From Byssovorax sp. (GTDB lineage: Bacteria > Myxococcota_A > Polyangia > Polyangiales > Polyangiaceae), in NCBI GenBank assembly GCA_025362495.1, contig JANYGI010000167.1:1-64000 (forward strand): a stretch of DNA of 64,000 nucleotides, read 5' to 3'. Position 1 is the stretch's first letter. Every line of letters begins with the position of its first letter. Shown in pieces: positions 8,000-20,748 of this stretch. Made by a program: the position numbers and the translations under genes. The notes under the pieces were generated by a model. The model was not told the origin of the DNA and ran no database searches. It saw only the letters and a program-made list of their open reading frames with translations.

Positions 8000-8629
8000 C
8001 TACATGCGCTTGAAGAAGAGGGTCTGCGCCTTCTTCGGGTCCTTCGCGAACGGGTCCTTCACCGAGAAGGTGTTGTCGTCCGTGAAGGTGATGGTGATCT
8101 CCGCGCCCTTGAGATCCTTCTTGGTGGTCGCGTCCTTGCCGAGCTTGATCGTGAGGTTGTTCGGGTCGTCCTTGGACGTGACCTCGAACTTGATCGTGTG
8201 GACGGGCTTGCCCTTCACCGAGAAGGTGTGGGTGTCGGCCGTGTTCTCGATCGTGACCTGCGCGAGGCCGTCGACGATGGTCTTCATCGCGGCGTCGTGC
8301 TTCTTGGAGTCCTTCTCCTTCGCGAACTTCGTCTTCGCGGAAGCCTCGAAGGCATCCTTCACGTCGCCCTGGAAGTCCTGGACGAACTTGCCCGTGAACT
8401 TCTCCTTGGCCGGCTTGGCGGGGGGAGCGGGCGCGGGGGCCGGCTCAGCCGAGGTGGCCGTGGTGGGGGCGGGGGCCTCCATCGTGGCGGCCGGGGGCGC
8501 CGAGGGCGCATCCGTCGGCGAAGCGGAGGGCTGGGGCGGCACCTCGGGGGTGGCCGGGTCGCCGCAGCCTGCCATCAGGGCGGTCGAGAGGGCGAGCAGA
8601 AGTCCGTACGACAAGCGCCTGTTGTTCAT
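8000..8629 (-). CDS. Lipoprotein with Pro/Ala-rich linker
   Basis: A 209-residue protein. The signal peptide ends in the lipobox LMAGC at about residues 18-22. A long Pro/Ala/Thr linker (about 25-75) is followed by a lysine-rich globular domain (about 75-209) with repeated beta-strand blocks such as THTFSVKGKPVHTIKFEVTS and NTFSVKDPFAKD. ATG 8629 has GGAGAG about 9 nt upstream; longer frames upstream are not needed. No family recognised. It is probably anchored to the inner leaflet of the outer membrane. Lysine enrichment is unusual against the neighbouring Arg-rich genes. Confidence 0.8.
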   Translation of the reverse strand: MNNRRLSYGLLLALSTALMAGCGDPATPEVPPQPSASPTDAPSAPPAATMEAPAPTTATSAEPAPAPAPPAKPAKEKFTGKFVQDFQGDVKDAFEASAKTKFAKEKDSKKHDAAMKTIVDGLAQVTIENTADTHTFSVKGKPVHTIKFEVTSKDDPNNLTIKLGKDATTKKDLKGAEITITFTDDNTFSVKDPFAKDPKKAQTLFFKRM

Positions 8630-9042
8630 GCGTAAACTCTCCGTGGGGGTAATTTCGCCCGCGTTCGAAGGCTCGATAGCGGACTTTGCTGGCGACGTCG
8701 AGATCGACACGTTCGCGCCATGTCTAGACGCCCGTGGGCTTCGCAATGGCTCGCCGGACCGTACTGGATTCCGATTCGGCGGCCCAACCTTCGTCGAAAG
8801 GCGCCCCCTCCGGTGGGAGCGGGCGCCCGCCGCGCCGTCCCGATTCACCGGTCGTTGCGCGGAAAAGCACGCGAGGACCATGAACGGGGAGCTGAGCGAC
8901 CGGGGAAAGGCGAGCCGCTCTTAACCCAATCGTGGGGCTCTGTCGATAGTTCTGAGAGGAAGGGAAGGGCTCGCAGCGAGAGAGGCGCTGCGGGGAGGCC
9001 CGTGGCCGGCATCACGCGACGCCGGCCGGTCGGACGCGCGAG
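8630..9042. other. 413-bp intergenic region with a hairpin at 9004-9027
   Basis: No convincing gene. The left part must hold the promoter of the minus-strand lipoprotein, but I see no clear -35/-10. At the right end, GGCCGGC (9004-9010) pairs perfectly with GCCGGCC (9021-9027) about 15 nt past the stop of the gene ending at 9043. Without a T-run this is at best a weak terminator. Confidence 0.4.
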
Positions 9043-11001
9043 CTACTCGGCCGCGATCGGCTCGTACCTGGTCGTGGTGACCTCGGGGTTGTTCTCGAAG
9101 TACGCCTTGCCGGCGAGCTTCCCGAGGAGCGGCCCGAAGCGGTCCTTGGCCTTGCCCTGGACGAGGTCGCGGATGAGGAGCCAGTCCTGCTTGAGGCGGT
9201 CGTGGAGCTCGGGATCGGCCGCCGTCTTCGCCGCCTTCGTCGCCAGCGCGGGGAGGCTCGAAACGAAGCCGATCGTCGACTTCGCCGTCGCGGTCGCGCG
9301 CTTCGTCGCGCGCTCCATGACCGACTGCTGGATCAGCGGGGCGACCTCGTACACGAGGTTCGCCGCCGAGCCCGCCACGGTGTGGGGCGAGTGGTGGAGC
9401 GGGCTCGCGTACTTCGGGTGCGACGCGATGAACGCGCGGACCTGCGCCTCGGTGAGGCCGGTCTTCTCGTAGGCCTTGGTGAGCTCGGTCTCGGCCGCGA
9501 TCCGGGCCTTGAACATGTACATCTGCACGCGCGAGTAGAAGTTCGTCGCGCCGTCGCCGCTCGTCTCGACCGCGCAGAAGATCGTGCCCGGGTAGCGCGA
9601 GGTGATCAGCGACTGCACGCCGTCGGACACGCCCGACGAGGGCATGCAGCCGAAGGGCTTCACGCTCACGGTGACGTGGGCCTTCTGGTTGACGACGTTG
9701 ACGATGAGCTTTCCGACCTCCATGTGGCCCTCGCCGCCGCGGAGATCGTTCGAGTAGTACTGGTGCGCGACCTCGGCGACCTGATCCATGTCGGGGAGGT
9801 GGTAGCCGAAGAGGCCGAGCGGGATCGCGAAGGCCTGGAAGCCGACGCGAAGGCCCGCCTCGGCGAGGCGCATCGTCGCGAGGCGCTTGGCGACGCCGAA
9901 CTCGTCGAGGCCGGCGAGGCCGTAGAGCGAGTCGTCGGCGCCGCGGAGATCACGGCGCTCGCGCGTGTCGCGGGCGTTCTCCCAGATGTTGTAGAGGAGC
10001 CACGCGGTCGTGAGCTGGATGTCGTTCTCGCCGCCCTCGCTCTCGAGGAAGCGCTGGAGGGCGTAGTTGCCGTCACCCTCGGTCGTCATGGCCCAGAACT
10101 CGCCGATGATCGACGTCTTCGCCCGCGGGCGAAGCTTGTCGACCTCGACGGCCTCGATCACCTTGCGGGCCTTGTAGAGCGCGAGGAAGACGTTGGTCTT
10201 CTCGAAGAGCGACGCGTAGAGGATCTTCTTCGCGCTCTCGACCGCGATGTTGGTCGCGCCGGCCGTGACCTCGTAGGGGCGCACGCGGTACGCGAGGGCG
10301 TTGAGCACGTCGCCGCAGACGATGGCCTTGATGATCGCGATGAAGAACGCGGGGTTCATCTCGAGGCCGACGTCGTCGCCGGTGGCCTGCGAGAGGCCGC
10401 CCGTCTGCTGGAAGAGCATGACGCGGAAGCCGTCGAAGCCGGCGTCGCGCAAGGCCTTGCGGTACTCGGTGACGTACATGCCGAAGCGGCACGGACCACA
10501 GGCGCCGGCCGTGACGAACACGTAGTTCTTGATGATGTCCGCGGCGGGGATGCCGTCCTTGTCGCGCAGATCGATCAGGTGCTTCACCAGCGAGCCGACG
10601 GTGAAGTACGTCGGGTTGCACTGCCCGCGGTTGCCGAACTCCTTGCCCGTTTGCAGGCCCTCGTTGTTGCTCACGCCGAAGTAGTTGACGTTGTAGCCAA
10701 GGCCGCGGAGCGCGCCTTCGGTGAGGAAGTCTTGCGCCGCCGTCAGGCCGCTGATGAGGAGCGTCACGTTGGCGCGCTCGCTCTTCTTCATCACGGGCTT
10801 GAGCATGCTGTCGACCCACTGTCGACGCTCGGCCTTGATGCCGAGGCGCGCGCGCTCCGACTCTTCGAAGGCCAGGAGCTCGGCCTCGACGTCGATGTCG
10901 TCGGCGACGGGCTTGCTGGAGATGAGCGGAAGGCTCCGCTTCTTGCGGTCGGTATCGTGACCGGTATCGTGACTGGACTCGATGGTGTGGTCGATGGTCA
11001 T
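9043..11001 (-). CDS. 2-hydroxyacyl-CoA dehydratase D-component-like protein (COG3581-type)
   Basis: A 652-residue protein of the CoA-substrate-specific dehydratase group. The conserved block VTAGACGPCRFGMY (about residues 167-180) supplies cysteines expected to ligate an iron-sulfur cluster. LFQQTGGLSQ and VKPFGCMPSSGVSD are further family blocks. RBS-like AAGGGAAGGA precedes the ATG. It lies 15 nt downstream of the large activase gene, so the two form one operon. In many bacteria the activase domains and this component are fused in a single 1400-residue protein; here they are split. Likely role is ATP-driven, ketyl-radical-type reduction or dehydration of an acyl-CoA; the substrate is unknown. 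Confidence 0.82.
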   Translation of the reverse strand: MTIDHTIESSHDTGHDTDRKKRSLPLISSKPVADDIDVEAELLAFEESERARLGIKAERRQWVDSMLKPVMKKSERANVTLLISGLTAAQDFLTEGALRGLGYNVNYFGVSNNEGLQTGKEFGNRGQCNPTYFTVGSLVKHLIDLRDKDGIPAADIIKNYVFVTAGACGPCRFGMYVTEYRKALRDAGFDGFRVMLFQQTGGLSQATGDDVGLEMNPAFFIAIIKAIVCGDVLNALAYRVRPYEVTAGATNIAVESAKKILYASLFEKTNVFLALYKARKVIEAVEVDKLRPRAKTSIIGEFWAMTTEGDGNYALQRFLESEGGENDIQLTTAWLLYNIWENARDTRERRDLRGADDSLYGLAGLDEFGVAKRLATMRLAEAGLRVGFQAFAIPLGLFGYHLPDMDQVAEVAHQYYSNDLRGGEGHMEVGKLIVNVVNQKAHVTVSVKPFGCMPSSGVSDGVQSLITSRYPGTIFCAVETSGDGATNFYSRVQMYMFKARIAAETELTKAYEKTGLTEAQVRAFIASHPKYASPLHHSPHTVAGSAANLVYEVAPLIQQSVMERATKRATATAKSTIGFVSSLPALATKAAKTAADPELHDRLKQDWLLIRDLVQGKAKDRFGPLLGKLAGKAYFENNPEVTTTRYEPIAAE

Positions 11002-11016
11002 GGCGAGATCCTTCCC

Positions 11017-14661
<3,645 letters not shown>

Positions 14662-14759
14662 GGGAGGCCCCTCTTGTTCGGCACTGGAACGACGGTGTTT
14701 TCGCGGGGAAATGCGCCCTGATTCACTCCAGCGCGCGCTCCTCTGAAACTTGCCGTCGG

Positions 14760-14781
14760 CGACTGACTGGCCAGTCAGTCG
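14760..14781. promoter_or_regulatory. 22-bp perfect palindrome, probable TetR-family operator
   Basis: CGACTGACTGG is followed directly by its reverse complement with no mismatch. It lies in the 298-bp divergent region between the activase gene (start 14661, minus) and the TetR gene (start 14960, plus). TGACTGAC/GTCAGTCA half-sites are typical of TetR/AcrR operators. It is 99 nt from the activase start and 179 nt from the regulator start, so repression of the dehydratase operon with some autoregulation is the simplest model. Confidence 0.75.
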
Positions 14782-14959
14782 TCCAGGGGTACACCCTTCC
14801 CAGGACCAGAGCAAGAACGGGAAGTGACCCAGCGGCACCAAAATCGTGCCGCGCATTTCGTTCCATCTTGGCTTCTCGAACGAAAGCATGCGAGACGCTC
14901 GGATCAATCCGCCGAGAGGGCCATCGGTGATGCTCGGGTGATGCTAAGAGGCTCGCGCC

Positions 14960-15643
14960 ATGGGCAAGATCGAGCGCCGTAAAGAGCTGATGCGCGCGGC
15001 GCGCGAGGTGTTCTCGACCAAGGGCTACCACGACGCCAAGGTCGACGACATCGTGGCCCTGGCCAAGGTCGCCAAGGGGACGTTTTACCTTTATTTTGCG
15101 GACAAACGCTCGATTTTTGTCGAGCTCGTCGGCACCCTGTTCGAGCGCATCGGCGCCGCGGTGTTGAAGGTCGATCCGCGGTCCGACATCGAAGAGCAGG
15201 TCAAGCACAACATCCGGGCGATCGTCGCGGCCCTGCTCGACGATCCCGCGCTGACCAAGATCCTGTTCTCGTACGCGGCCGGGCTCGATCCGGCCTTCGT
15301 GACGGCGATTCGATCGTTCTACGACGGCTCGAAGGCGCTGCTCGAAGCGAGCTTGATCGAGGGGCAGGGCCTGGGGATCGTGGCGCCGGGCGACGCGCGG
15401 CTCTTCGCGACGTTCACGCTGGGCGCGCTGAAGGAGCTGGTCTTCGAGAACGTGACGGCCGAGAAGGCCATGCCGCGCGAGGAGATCGTGAACGAGCTCT
15501 TTGCCTTCTTGCAGGGCGGCTATCTGCGGATCGGGCCGCCGCGAGCGGCGTCGCAGCCGCCGCCGGCGCCCGCTGCGTCGAAGAAGCCGACGCCGGCGAA
15601 GAAGGCGGCCACGCCGGCGAAGAAGGCGGCTCGGAGCGGCTGA
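14960..15643 (+). CDS. TetR/AcrR-family transcriptional regulator with Lys/Ala/Pro tail
   Basis: A 227-residue regulator. The N-terminal helix-turn-helix (about 5-55) reads RKELMRAAREVFSTKGY...VDDIVALAKVAKGTFYLYF, a textbook TetR domain. The middle helices (60-195) would form the ligand pocket and dimer interface. The last 25 residues are a low-complexity tail of KKxTPAKKAA-type repeats, like histone H1 tails, that probably adds non-specific DNA affinity. It diverges from the dehydratase/activase operon with a palindromic operator between, so it most likely controls that operon; the inducer would plausibly be an acyl-CoA, but this is inference. Confidence 0.93.
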   Translation: MGKIERRKELMRAAREVFSTKGYHDAKVDDIVALAKVAKGTFYLYFADKRSIFVELVGTLFERIGAAVLKVDPRSDIEEQVKHNIRAIVAALLDDPALTKILFSYAAGLDPAFVTAIRSFYDGSKALLEASLIEGQGLGIVAPGDARLFATFTLGALKELVFENVTAEKAMPREEIVNELFAFLQGGYLRIGPPRAASQPPPAPAASKKPTPAKKAATPAKKAARSG

Positions 15644-15646
15644 TCC

Positions 15647-15662
15647 CCGGCCTGTCGGCCGG
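15647..15662 (+). terminator. Short GC hairpin after the TetR gene
   Basis: CCGGCC-TGTC-GGCCGG begins 3 nt after the TetR stop codon. It is a perfect 6-bp stem with a tetraloop but no T-run, so intrinsic termination would be weak. Confidence 0.35.
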
Positions 15663-15820
15663 CGACATGCGTCGAAATCACGGTGACTCGTCGGTCAGCG
15701 GGGAGTCGCCGGGGCGCCCCGCCGAATCGGTCAAGCAGTGAGGCCCCAAGGCATGCTTGACAGGCGCTTTGCGGGGGCGCTCTGCTGGATGCTGGCAGAC
15801 ACTTGCGAGAGACCTCTTCT

Positions 15821-18800
15821 ATGCGCTTTTCCCGCACGCTCCCGGGCCTGTTGCTGTTCGCGTTCATCCTCGTTTTCGCCGTCGCTCCGGGGTGCGGGGC
15901 CGGGCCCGAGCCGCCGGCTGCAGAGCAGCTCCGGCGATCGTTCCCCGCGCAGGCCGCCGCGATGCTCGACCGCCGCGAGGCCTTCGCCCCGGTGGCCGAA
16001 GGGTTCGGGAGCCGCGGCGCGAGCGGCGAGCCCGGCGCGGGCGGCCGGGTCCAGGCGACCCTGCCGCTGTCCGCGAGCGAGGCGATCGCGCTCCGGGTGC
16101 CTGCGAACGGCTTCAAGATCACGGTGCGCGAGCGCGACGCGGCGGGCGAGAGCGCCCTCGCGGGCAGCGCCGTCACCTACGCGCGCGTCAACGGCTCGTC
16201 GTTCTGGGCCGCGACCGAGGCCGGCGTCGAAGAGTGGTTGATGCTCGACGACGGCGTGGCGCGCGCGGGGCAGGTCGTGGCCTCGTGGGAGATCGAGGGC
16301 GGCGCGGTCCGGCAGGACGGTGACGCGATCGTCATCGACGACGCGTCCGGGGCGCCGCGGATGCGGGTGACCGCGCCGACGGCGTTCGCGGCGGGCGGTC
16401 GGGCCGTGCGCGCGACGCTCGCGGCCCACGGCGCGACGATCGATCTCTCGGTCGATGCGAACGGCGAGGCGGCGCTCGTCGATCCGCTCTGGGTCGCGGC
16501 GGGCGCGCTGAAAGTCGCGCGCTACAACCACTCGGCGACGGTGCTCGGCAACGGCAAGGTGCTGGCCGCCGGCGGCAACGGCAGCGCCGGCGTCCTCGGC
16601 AGCGTCGAGCTCTACGATCCGGTCGCCGACGCGTGGACGACCGTCTCGTCGATGCTCACGCCCCGCACCAACCACCGCGCCCTGCTGCTCGGCAATGGCA
16701 AGGTCCTGGTCGTCGGCGGTACCGGCACGGCGGGCGTGCTCACCTCGGCCGAGGTCTACGATCCCACGCTCGGCACCTGGGCTTCCACGGGCGCGATGAC
16801 GCTCCCGCGCGACGCGCCGTCGATGGCGCTGGTCGGCCCCGGCAACGCCAAGGTGCTCGTCACGGGCGGTGTCTCCGGCGGCCTGCCGACGAACCTGACG
16901 GAGCTCTACGATCCGCTGGGCGGCACGTGGGCCCTCGCGGCGCCGATGCTGATCGCGCACTCGACGCACACCACCACGCTGCTCGGCACCGGCGAGGTGC
17001 TGGTCGTCGGCGGGCGCTCCACGGCGAACATCAGCGTCGCCGGCGCCGAGGTCTACACGGTGTCGAACAACACCTGGACGGCGGTGGGCCCGCTGCCTTC
17101 TCCGCGCGCGGAGCACAACGCGACGCTGCTGCTCAGCGGCAAGCTCGGCGTCACCGGCGGGATCAACTGGACCACCCCCACCAGCGGCGGCGGCCAGCAA
17201 TCGCTCGTCGTTTACGATCCGGTCGCCAAGACATGGACGCAGGGCGGCGGGACTGGCTATCACGACTACGGGACTGCCACGCTCCTCGCCAACGGCGGGC
17301 TGCTGCTCGCGGGCGGCAACGTCTTCCCGACGCTGGTGGACTTCCTCGATCCGCTCGGCGTCGCGTGGACCAACGCGGGGCCGCTCCCCGGCGTCGGGCA
17401 CACCTACCACACGGCCTCGCTGCTTGGTAACGGCAAGGTCCTGCTCGCCGGCGGCTACAGCGGGTCCACGAATACCTACCTCCAGGCCTGCGATCTCTAC
17501 TCGCCTTACGTGGCGTCGACGACGTGCGCCGTCGCGGGAGAGTGCCAGAGCGGGTTCTGCGTCGATGGATTCTGCTGCAACGCGGCCTGCACCGGATCCT
17601 GCCAGGCGTGCAGCGCGGCCAAGACCGGGGGCGCCAATGGCACCTGCGGCAACGTCACCATCGCGACCGATCCCGACAACGATTGCAACGCGCAGGCTAC
17701 GTCGACCTGCGGGACCAACGGGCTCTGCGACGGCACGGGCAAGTGCCAGCTCTACGTGAGCGGCACGTCGTGCCTCGGATCGTCGTGCACCGGGAGCACG
17801 CTCACCAGCGCCTCGACGTGCAACGGCGGCGGGACGTGCGTCGCCGGCGGGACGCAGAGCTGCGGCGCGTACCTGTGCGCGGGCGCCGTCTGCGGGACGA
17901 GCTGCACGACGGCGGCGAACTGCACGGTCGGCAACGTTTGCATCGCCGGCAAGTGCGTGGCGCCGCTGCCGACGGGCTCGGTGTGCACCGCGGCGAGCCA
18001 GTGCTCGAGCGGATTTTGCACCGATGGATTCTGCTGCGGATCGGCGTGCAACGGGCTCTGTCAGGCGTGCAGCACGGCCAAGACCGGCGGCCCGAACGGC
18101 ACCTGCGGCGGCGTGACGATCGCCACCGATCCCGACAACGAGTGCGCGGCGCAGGCGCAGGCCACGTGCGGGACCAACGGCTCGTGCAACGGCGTCGGCG
18201 CCTGCCAGCTCTTCGTGACGGGCACGTCGTGCGTCGCGCCTTCGTGCACGGGGAGCACGCTCGACAACGGCTCGACCTGCGACGGCGTGGGCGCCTGTGC
18301 CTCGGCGGGGACGACGACCTGCGCGCCCTACGTGTGCGGCGTCGGGGCCGCGTGCAAGACGACCTGCGCCGCCGACGCCGACTGCACCGCGGGTAACCTC
18401 TGCATCGGCGGCAAATGCGGGACGCCGCTCGGCGATGGATCGGCCTGCGCGAACGCGGGGCAGTGCAACAGCGGCAACTGCGTCGACGGAGTCTGCTGCA
18501 ACACGGCGTGCTCGGCCGGGGCGTGCGACGCGTGCTCGGTCGCGACCGGCGCGCTGAAAGACGGCGTCTGCGCGCTGCTGTCGGGTACCGCGTGCGACGA
18601 CGGCGACGTCTGCACCCAGAACGACACGTGCTCGGTCGGCGCGTGCATGCCCGGCGGTCCGGTGCAGTGCGCGGCGATCGACATGTGCCACAGCGCGGGC
18701 GTGTGCGACTCGACGATGGGCGGCTGTACGAACCCGGTCGTCGCCGATGGATCGTCGTGCGTCGACAAGGACGGCTGCACGCAGAACGACACCTGCCAGC

Positions 18801-19528
18801 AAGGGAAATGCGTGGGTGGCCCGGTGTGCCCGCCGCCCGCGGACGGCTGTCAGGTGGGCAGCTGCAACGCGCTCGGGCAATGCGACTACGCGCCGGTCAG
18901 CGACGGGACGTCGTGCAGCGACAATGACGCCTGCACGCAGACGGACGTGTGCAAGGCCGGCAAATGCGCCGCGGGGACCCCGAAGGTCTGCGCGCCGATC
19001 AACGGTTGCCACGCAGAGGGCAAGTGCGCGCCGACCACGGGTGCCTGCGCCGACGGCGCGATGCTGGCGCCGGCGTGCCCCGCGGATCCGGACTGCGAGA
19101 CGATCATCACCGCGTGTGACGTCGCGACGGGCGCGTGCGTGAAGTCGGCGAAGCCCGACGGGACGCCGTGTCAGAGCACGGGCGAGTGCCTCGCGGGGAG
19201 CTGCGTCGGTGGCCAGGGGACGAGCAGCGCGAGCTCGGGCAGCGCGAGCACCGGCGGCACGGGCGCGGGCGGCACGGGCAGCGCGAGCACGGGCAGCGCG
19301 GGCACGGGCAGCGCGGGCACGGGCAGCACCAGCACCGGGGGCGTCGGCGGCGGCGCGAGCACCGGAGCGAGCGGCAGCGGCGGTAACCCCGGCGATGGCA
19401 CCGTGGCCCCGGCGGGCGGCTGCGGGTGCAGCACGGTGGGTACGTCGGAGAGCCGGGCGCCGTGGCTGCTGCTCGGCCTGGCGCTGCTCGCGGGTCGGCG
19501 TCGTCGCCAGGCCCGCGCCGCGGGCTGA
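15821..19528 (+). CDS. Kelch-repeat, Cys-rich surface lipoprotein with MYXO-CTERM-like tail
   Basis: A 1235-residue exported protein. ATG 15821 gives a signal peptide ending in VAPGC (lipobox-like). Residues about 215-560 contain kelch-type repeats (ALLLGNGKVLVVGG, SAEVYDPTLGTW), forming a beta-propeller. Residues about 565-1120 are dense in cysteine pairs, with an internal duplication of about 153 residues. A Ser/Gly/Thr linker follows, then GCGCS, a hydrophobic helix (LLLGLALLAG) and RRRR: a MYXO-CTERM sorting signal, expected to be processed by a myxosortase for surface display. Carrying both an N-terminal lipobox and MYXO-CTERM is notable. Possibly an adhesin or cell-contact protein; no catalytic motif is seen. 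It ends before a clear terminator hairpin. Confidence 0.9.
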   Translation: MRFSRTLPGLLLFAFILVFAVAPGCGAGPEPPAAEQLRRSFPAQAAAMLDRREAFAPVAEGFGSRGASGEPGAGGRVQATLPLSASEAIALRVPANGFKITVRERDAAGESALAGSAVTYARVNGSSFWAATEAGVEEWLMLDDGVARAGQVVASWEIEGGAVRQDGDAIVIDDASGAPRMRVTAPTAFAAGGRAVRATLAAHGATIDLSVDANGEAALVDPLWVAAGALKVARYNHSATVLGNGKVLAAGGNGSAGVLGSVELYDPVADAWTTVSSMLTPRTNHRALLLGNGKVLVVGGTGTAGVLTSAEVYDPTLGTWASTGAMTLPRDAPSMALVGPGNAKVLVTGGVSGGLPTNLTELYDPLGGTWALAAPMLIAHSTHTTTLLGTGEVLVVGGRSTANISVAGAEVYTVSNNTWTAVGPLPSPRAEHNATLLLSGKLGVTGGINWTTPTSGGGQQSLVVYDPVAKTWTQGGGTGYHDYGTATLLANGGLLLAGGNVFPTLVDFLDPLGVAWTNAGPLPGVGHTYHTASLLGNGKVLLAGGYSGSTNTYLQACDLYSPYVASTTCAVAGECQSGFCVDGFCCNAACTGSCQACSAAKTGGANGTCGNVTIATDPDNDCNAQATSTCGTNGLCDGTGKCQLYVSGTSCLGSSCTGSTLTSASTCNGGGTCVAGGTQSCGAYLCAGAVCGTSCTTAANCTVGNVCIAGKCVAPLPTGSVCTAASQCSSGFCTDGFCCGSACNGLCQACSTAKTGGPNGTCGGVTIATDPDNECAAQAQATCGTNGSCNGVGACQLFVTGTSCVAPSCTGSTLDNGSTCDGVGACASAGTTTCAPYVCGVGAACKTTCAADADCTAGNLCIGGKCGTPLGDGSACANAGQCNSGNCVDGVCCNTACSAGACDACSVATGALKDGVCALLSGTACDDGDVCTQNDTCSVGACMPGGPVQCAAIDMCHSAGVCDSTMGGCTNPVVADGSSCVDKDGCTQNDTCQQGKCVGGPVCPPPADGCQVGSCNALGQCDYAPVSDGTSCSDNDACTQTDVCKAGKCAAGTPKVCAPINGCHAEGKCAPTTGACADGAMLAPACPADPDCETIITACDVATGACVKSAKPDGTPCQSTGECLAGSCVGGQGTSSASSGSASTGGTGAGGTGSASTGSAGTGSAGTGSTSTGGVGGGASTGASGSGGNPGDGTVAPAGGCGCSTVGTSESRAPWLLLGLALLAGRRRRQARAAG
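17543..18463 (+). repeat. In-frame tandem duplication in the Cys-rich region
   Basis: Two successive units of 459 nt (17543-18001) and 462 nt (18002-18463) encode matching 153-154-residue blocks. Each opens with C-x-SGFC-x-DGFCC, passes through TIATDPDN and CGTNG, and closes near GKC. A partial third unit (CNSGNCVDGVCC) follows. Divergence is moderate, so the duplication is not recent. Confidence 0.85.
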
Positions 19529-19600
19529 TCGGGTAGCCGAGGGGCTCTCGCGAGAGGGCCTCTCGGCGCCGCAGCTCCTCGACGAAGAGCTGAAATGAAG

Positions 19601-19633
19601 AAGGCGCGAACGAGGAGATCTCGTTCGCGCCTT
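19601..19633 (+). terminator. Strong hairpin terminator after the surface protein gene
   Basis: A perfect 14-bp stem (AAGGCGCGAACGAG and its complement) with a 5-nt loop GAGAT is followed by TCTCG. It lies 72 nt after the stop codon of the 1235-residue protein. The T-tract is short, but the stem is by far the strongest in the window. Confidence 0.75.
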
Positions 19634-19710
19634 TCTCGTCGTGCCCGGTGGCGAGCTCGACGCGGGGAAGCGGGCTAGAGCACCGAACAGGTTGAAAAGT
19701 CGGAGAATTC

Positions 19711-19795
19711 ACAGGGAGGCGAGGAGGACCGGGAGACCCGAGGGAAAATCCTTCCCAATCTTCCTCTCACCTCCCCGTCCTCCTCGCCTCCCTGT
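19711..19795. repeat. Palindromic intergenic repeat, GGGAGGCGAGGAG family, copy 1
   Basis: Arms of 25 nt (19711-19735 and 19771-19795) pair with one mismatch; each holds ACAGGGAGGCGAGGAGGAC or its complement. Pairing extends weakly outward into AATT-containing flanks. The 35-nt loop is AT/pyrimidine-rich. A second copy with the same arm core occurs at 37970-38088. Both lie between genes, this one between a terminator and a convergent kinase gene. Confidence 0.75.
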
Positions 19796-19843
19796 TAAAT
19801 TTCCGGTCTTCTTTTTTTTTGGCATTTCAAGCTGATCGGCGCC

Positions 19844-20704
19844 CTAGAAGCGGGGTATCTGGCGGAGATCGTCCCAGGCTTCCCGGGCCGACTGGTAGCG
19901 GTGCGCGTCGCGGCGGCGAAGGAGCTTGGCGATCACGGTGGCGACGGGCGTCCCGAGCGCTTCGGCCTTCTGGCGCGGCGTCCCGTCGGCGATCTGGCGG
20001 GCGATCTCCTCGTAAGGGCCAGAGACGTCCATGGCCGGTTGGCCCGAGTGCATCTGGTAGAGCAGGAGTCCGAGCTGGTAGAGATCGCTCTGGGCGGTGG
20101 TGTAACCGGCCGTGACGAGCTCGGGCGTGAGGATCTTGGGGTTGGCCACCTGAGGCCGAAACCAGCGCGTGCTCCCCTCGAGCTGGTGGGCGACGCCGAA
20201 GTCGGTGAGCTTGACGATCGGCTGCCGATCGATCTGCGAGATGAGCACGTTGCCGGCGTGGAGATCGGAGTGGACGACGCCGTTGTCGTGCAGGTACGCC
20301 AGCGTCATCAGGAGCTGACGGGCGATCTCGACGAAGAGGGCGTCGGGCATCGGCCGGCCGAGCAGGCCGCGCAGGCTGGTGTCACAGCGCTCGAGCGAGA
20401 GATAAAAGAGGAAGTTGTTCTCGAACGCGTCGTGGATGTAGACGATGTTTGGGTGGCGGAAGCTTTCGAGCCGCTGCATCTCGCGCGACCACTCTTCCTT
20501 GACCACCTGGTAGGGCTTGTTGGCCGGCCGCAACATCTTCAGCGCGTAGGGCTGGTCGAACGGGCCGACGCACTCGTACACCGAGCCGTACTGGCCATCT
20601 CCGATCAGCGCGCCGACGGTGTAATTGCCGCGCGTCGATGTCAGCGTCGTCCCCGGGACGGGGAACGGGATCAGATGCGAGCCAGTGGTGGACCAGGACG
20701 ACAC
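19844..20704 (-). CDS. Ser/Thr protein kinase (Hanks-type), cytoplasmic
   Basis: A 286-residue kinase consisting of little beyond the catalytic domain. The glycine loop is GDGQYGSV (about 35-42), the ATP-anchoring Lys is in YALKML (K56), the catalytic loop reads HSDLHAGN (H145, D147; the usual Arg is Ser), and DFG is at 168-170. Loss of the HRD arginine suggests regulation without activation-loop phosphorylation. The activation segment ending in the APE position reads ILTPELVTAGY. The start is a GTG at 20704. No membrane segment. It lies upstream of nothing obvious; the TerB-like gene on the same strand precedes it. Confidence 0.9.
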   Translation of the reverse strand: MSSWSTTGSHLIPFPVPGTTLTSTRGNYTVGALIGDGQYGSVYECVGPFDQPYALKMLRPANKPYQVVKEEWSREMQRLESFRHPNIVYIHDAFENNFLFYLSLERCDTSLRGLLGRPMPDALFVEIARQLLMTLAYLHDNGVVHSDLHAGNVLISQIDRQPIVKLTDFGVAHQLEGSTRWFRPQVANPKILTPELVTAGYTTAQSDLYQLGLLLYQMHSGQPAMDVSGPYEEIARQIADGTPRQKAEALGTPVATVIAKLLRRRDAHRYQSAREAWDDLRQIPRF

Positions 20705-20748
20705 GGAGCTTCACTCTACTGCAATCGGGCCGGGCGCGGCGTGGCTCT

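Noticed and set aside
15731-19012. 1093-codon open frame on the minus strand
   Set aside because: It is antisense to the kelch/Cys-rich gene, lacks any domain, and is dominated by Arg, Ala and Val.
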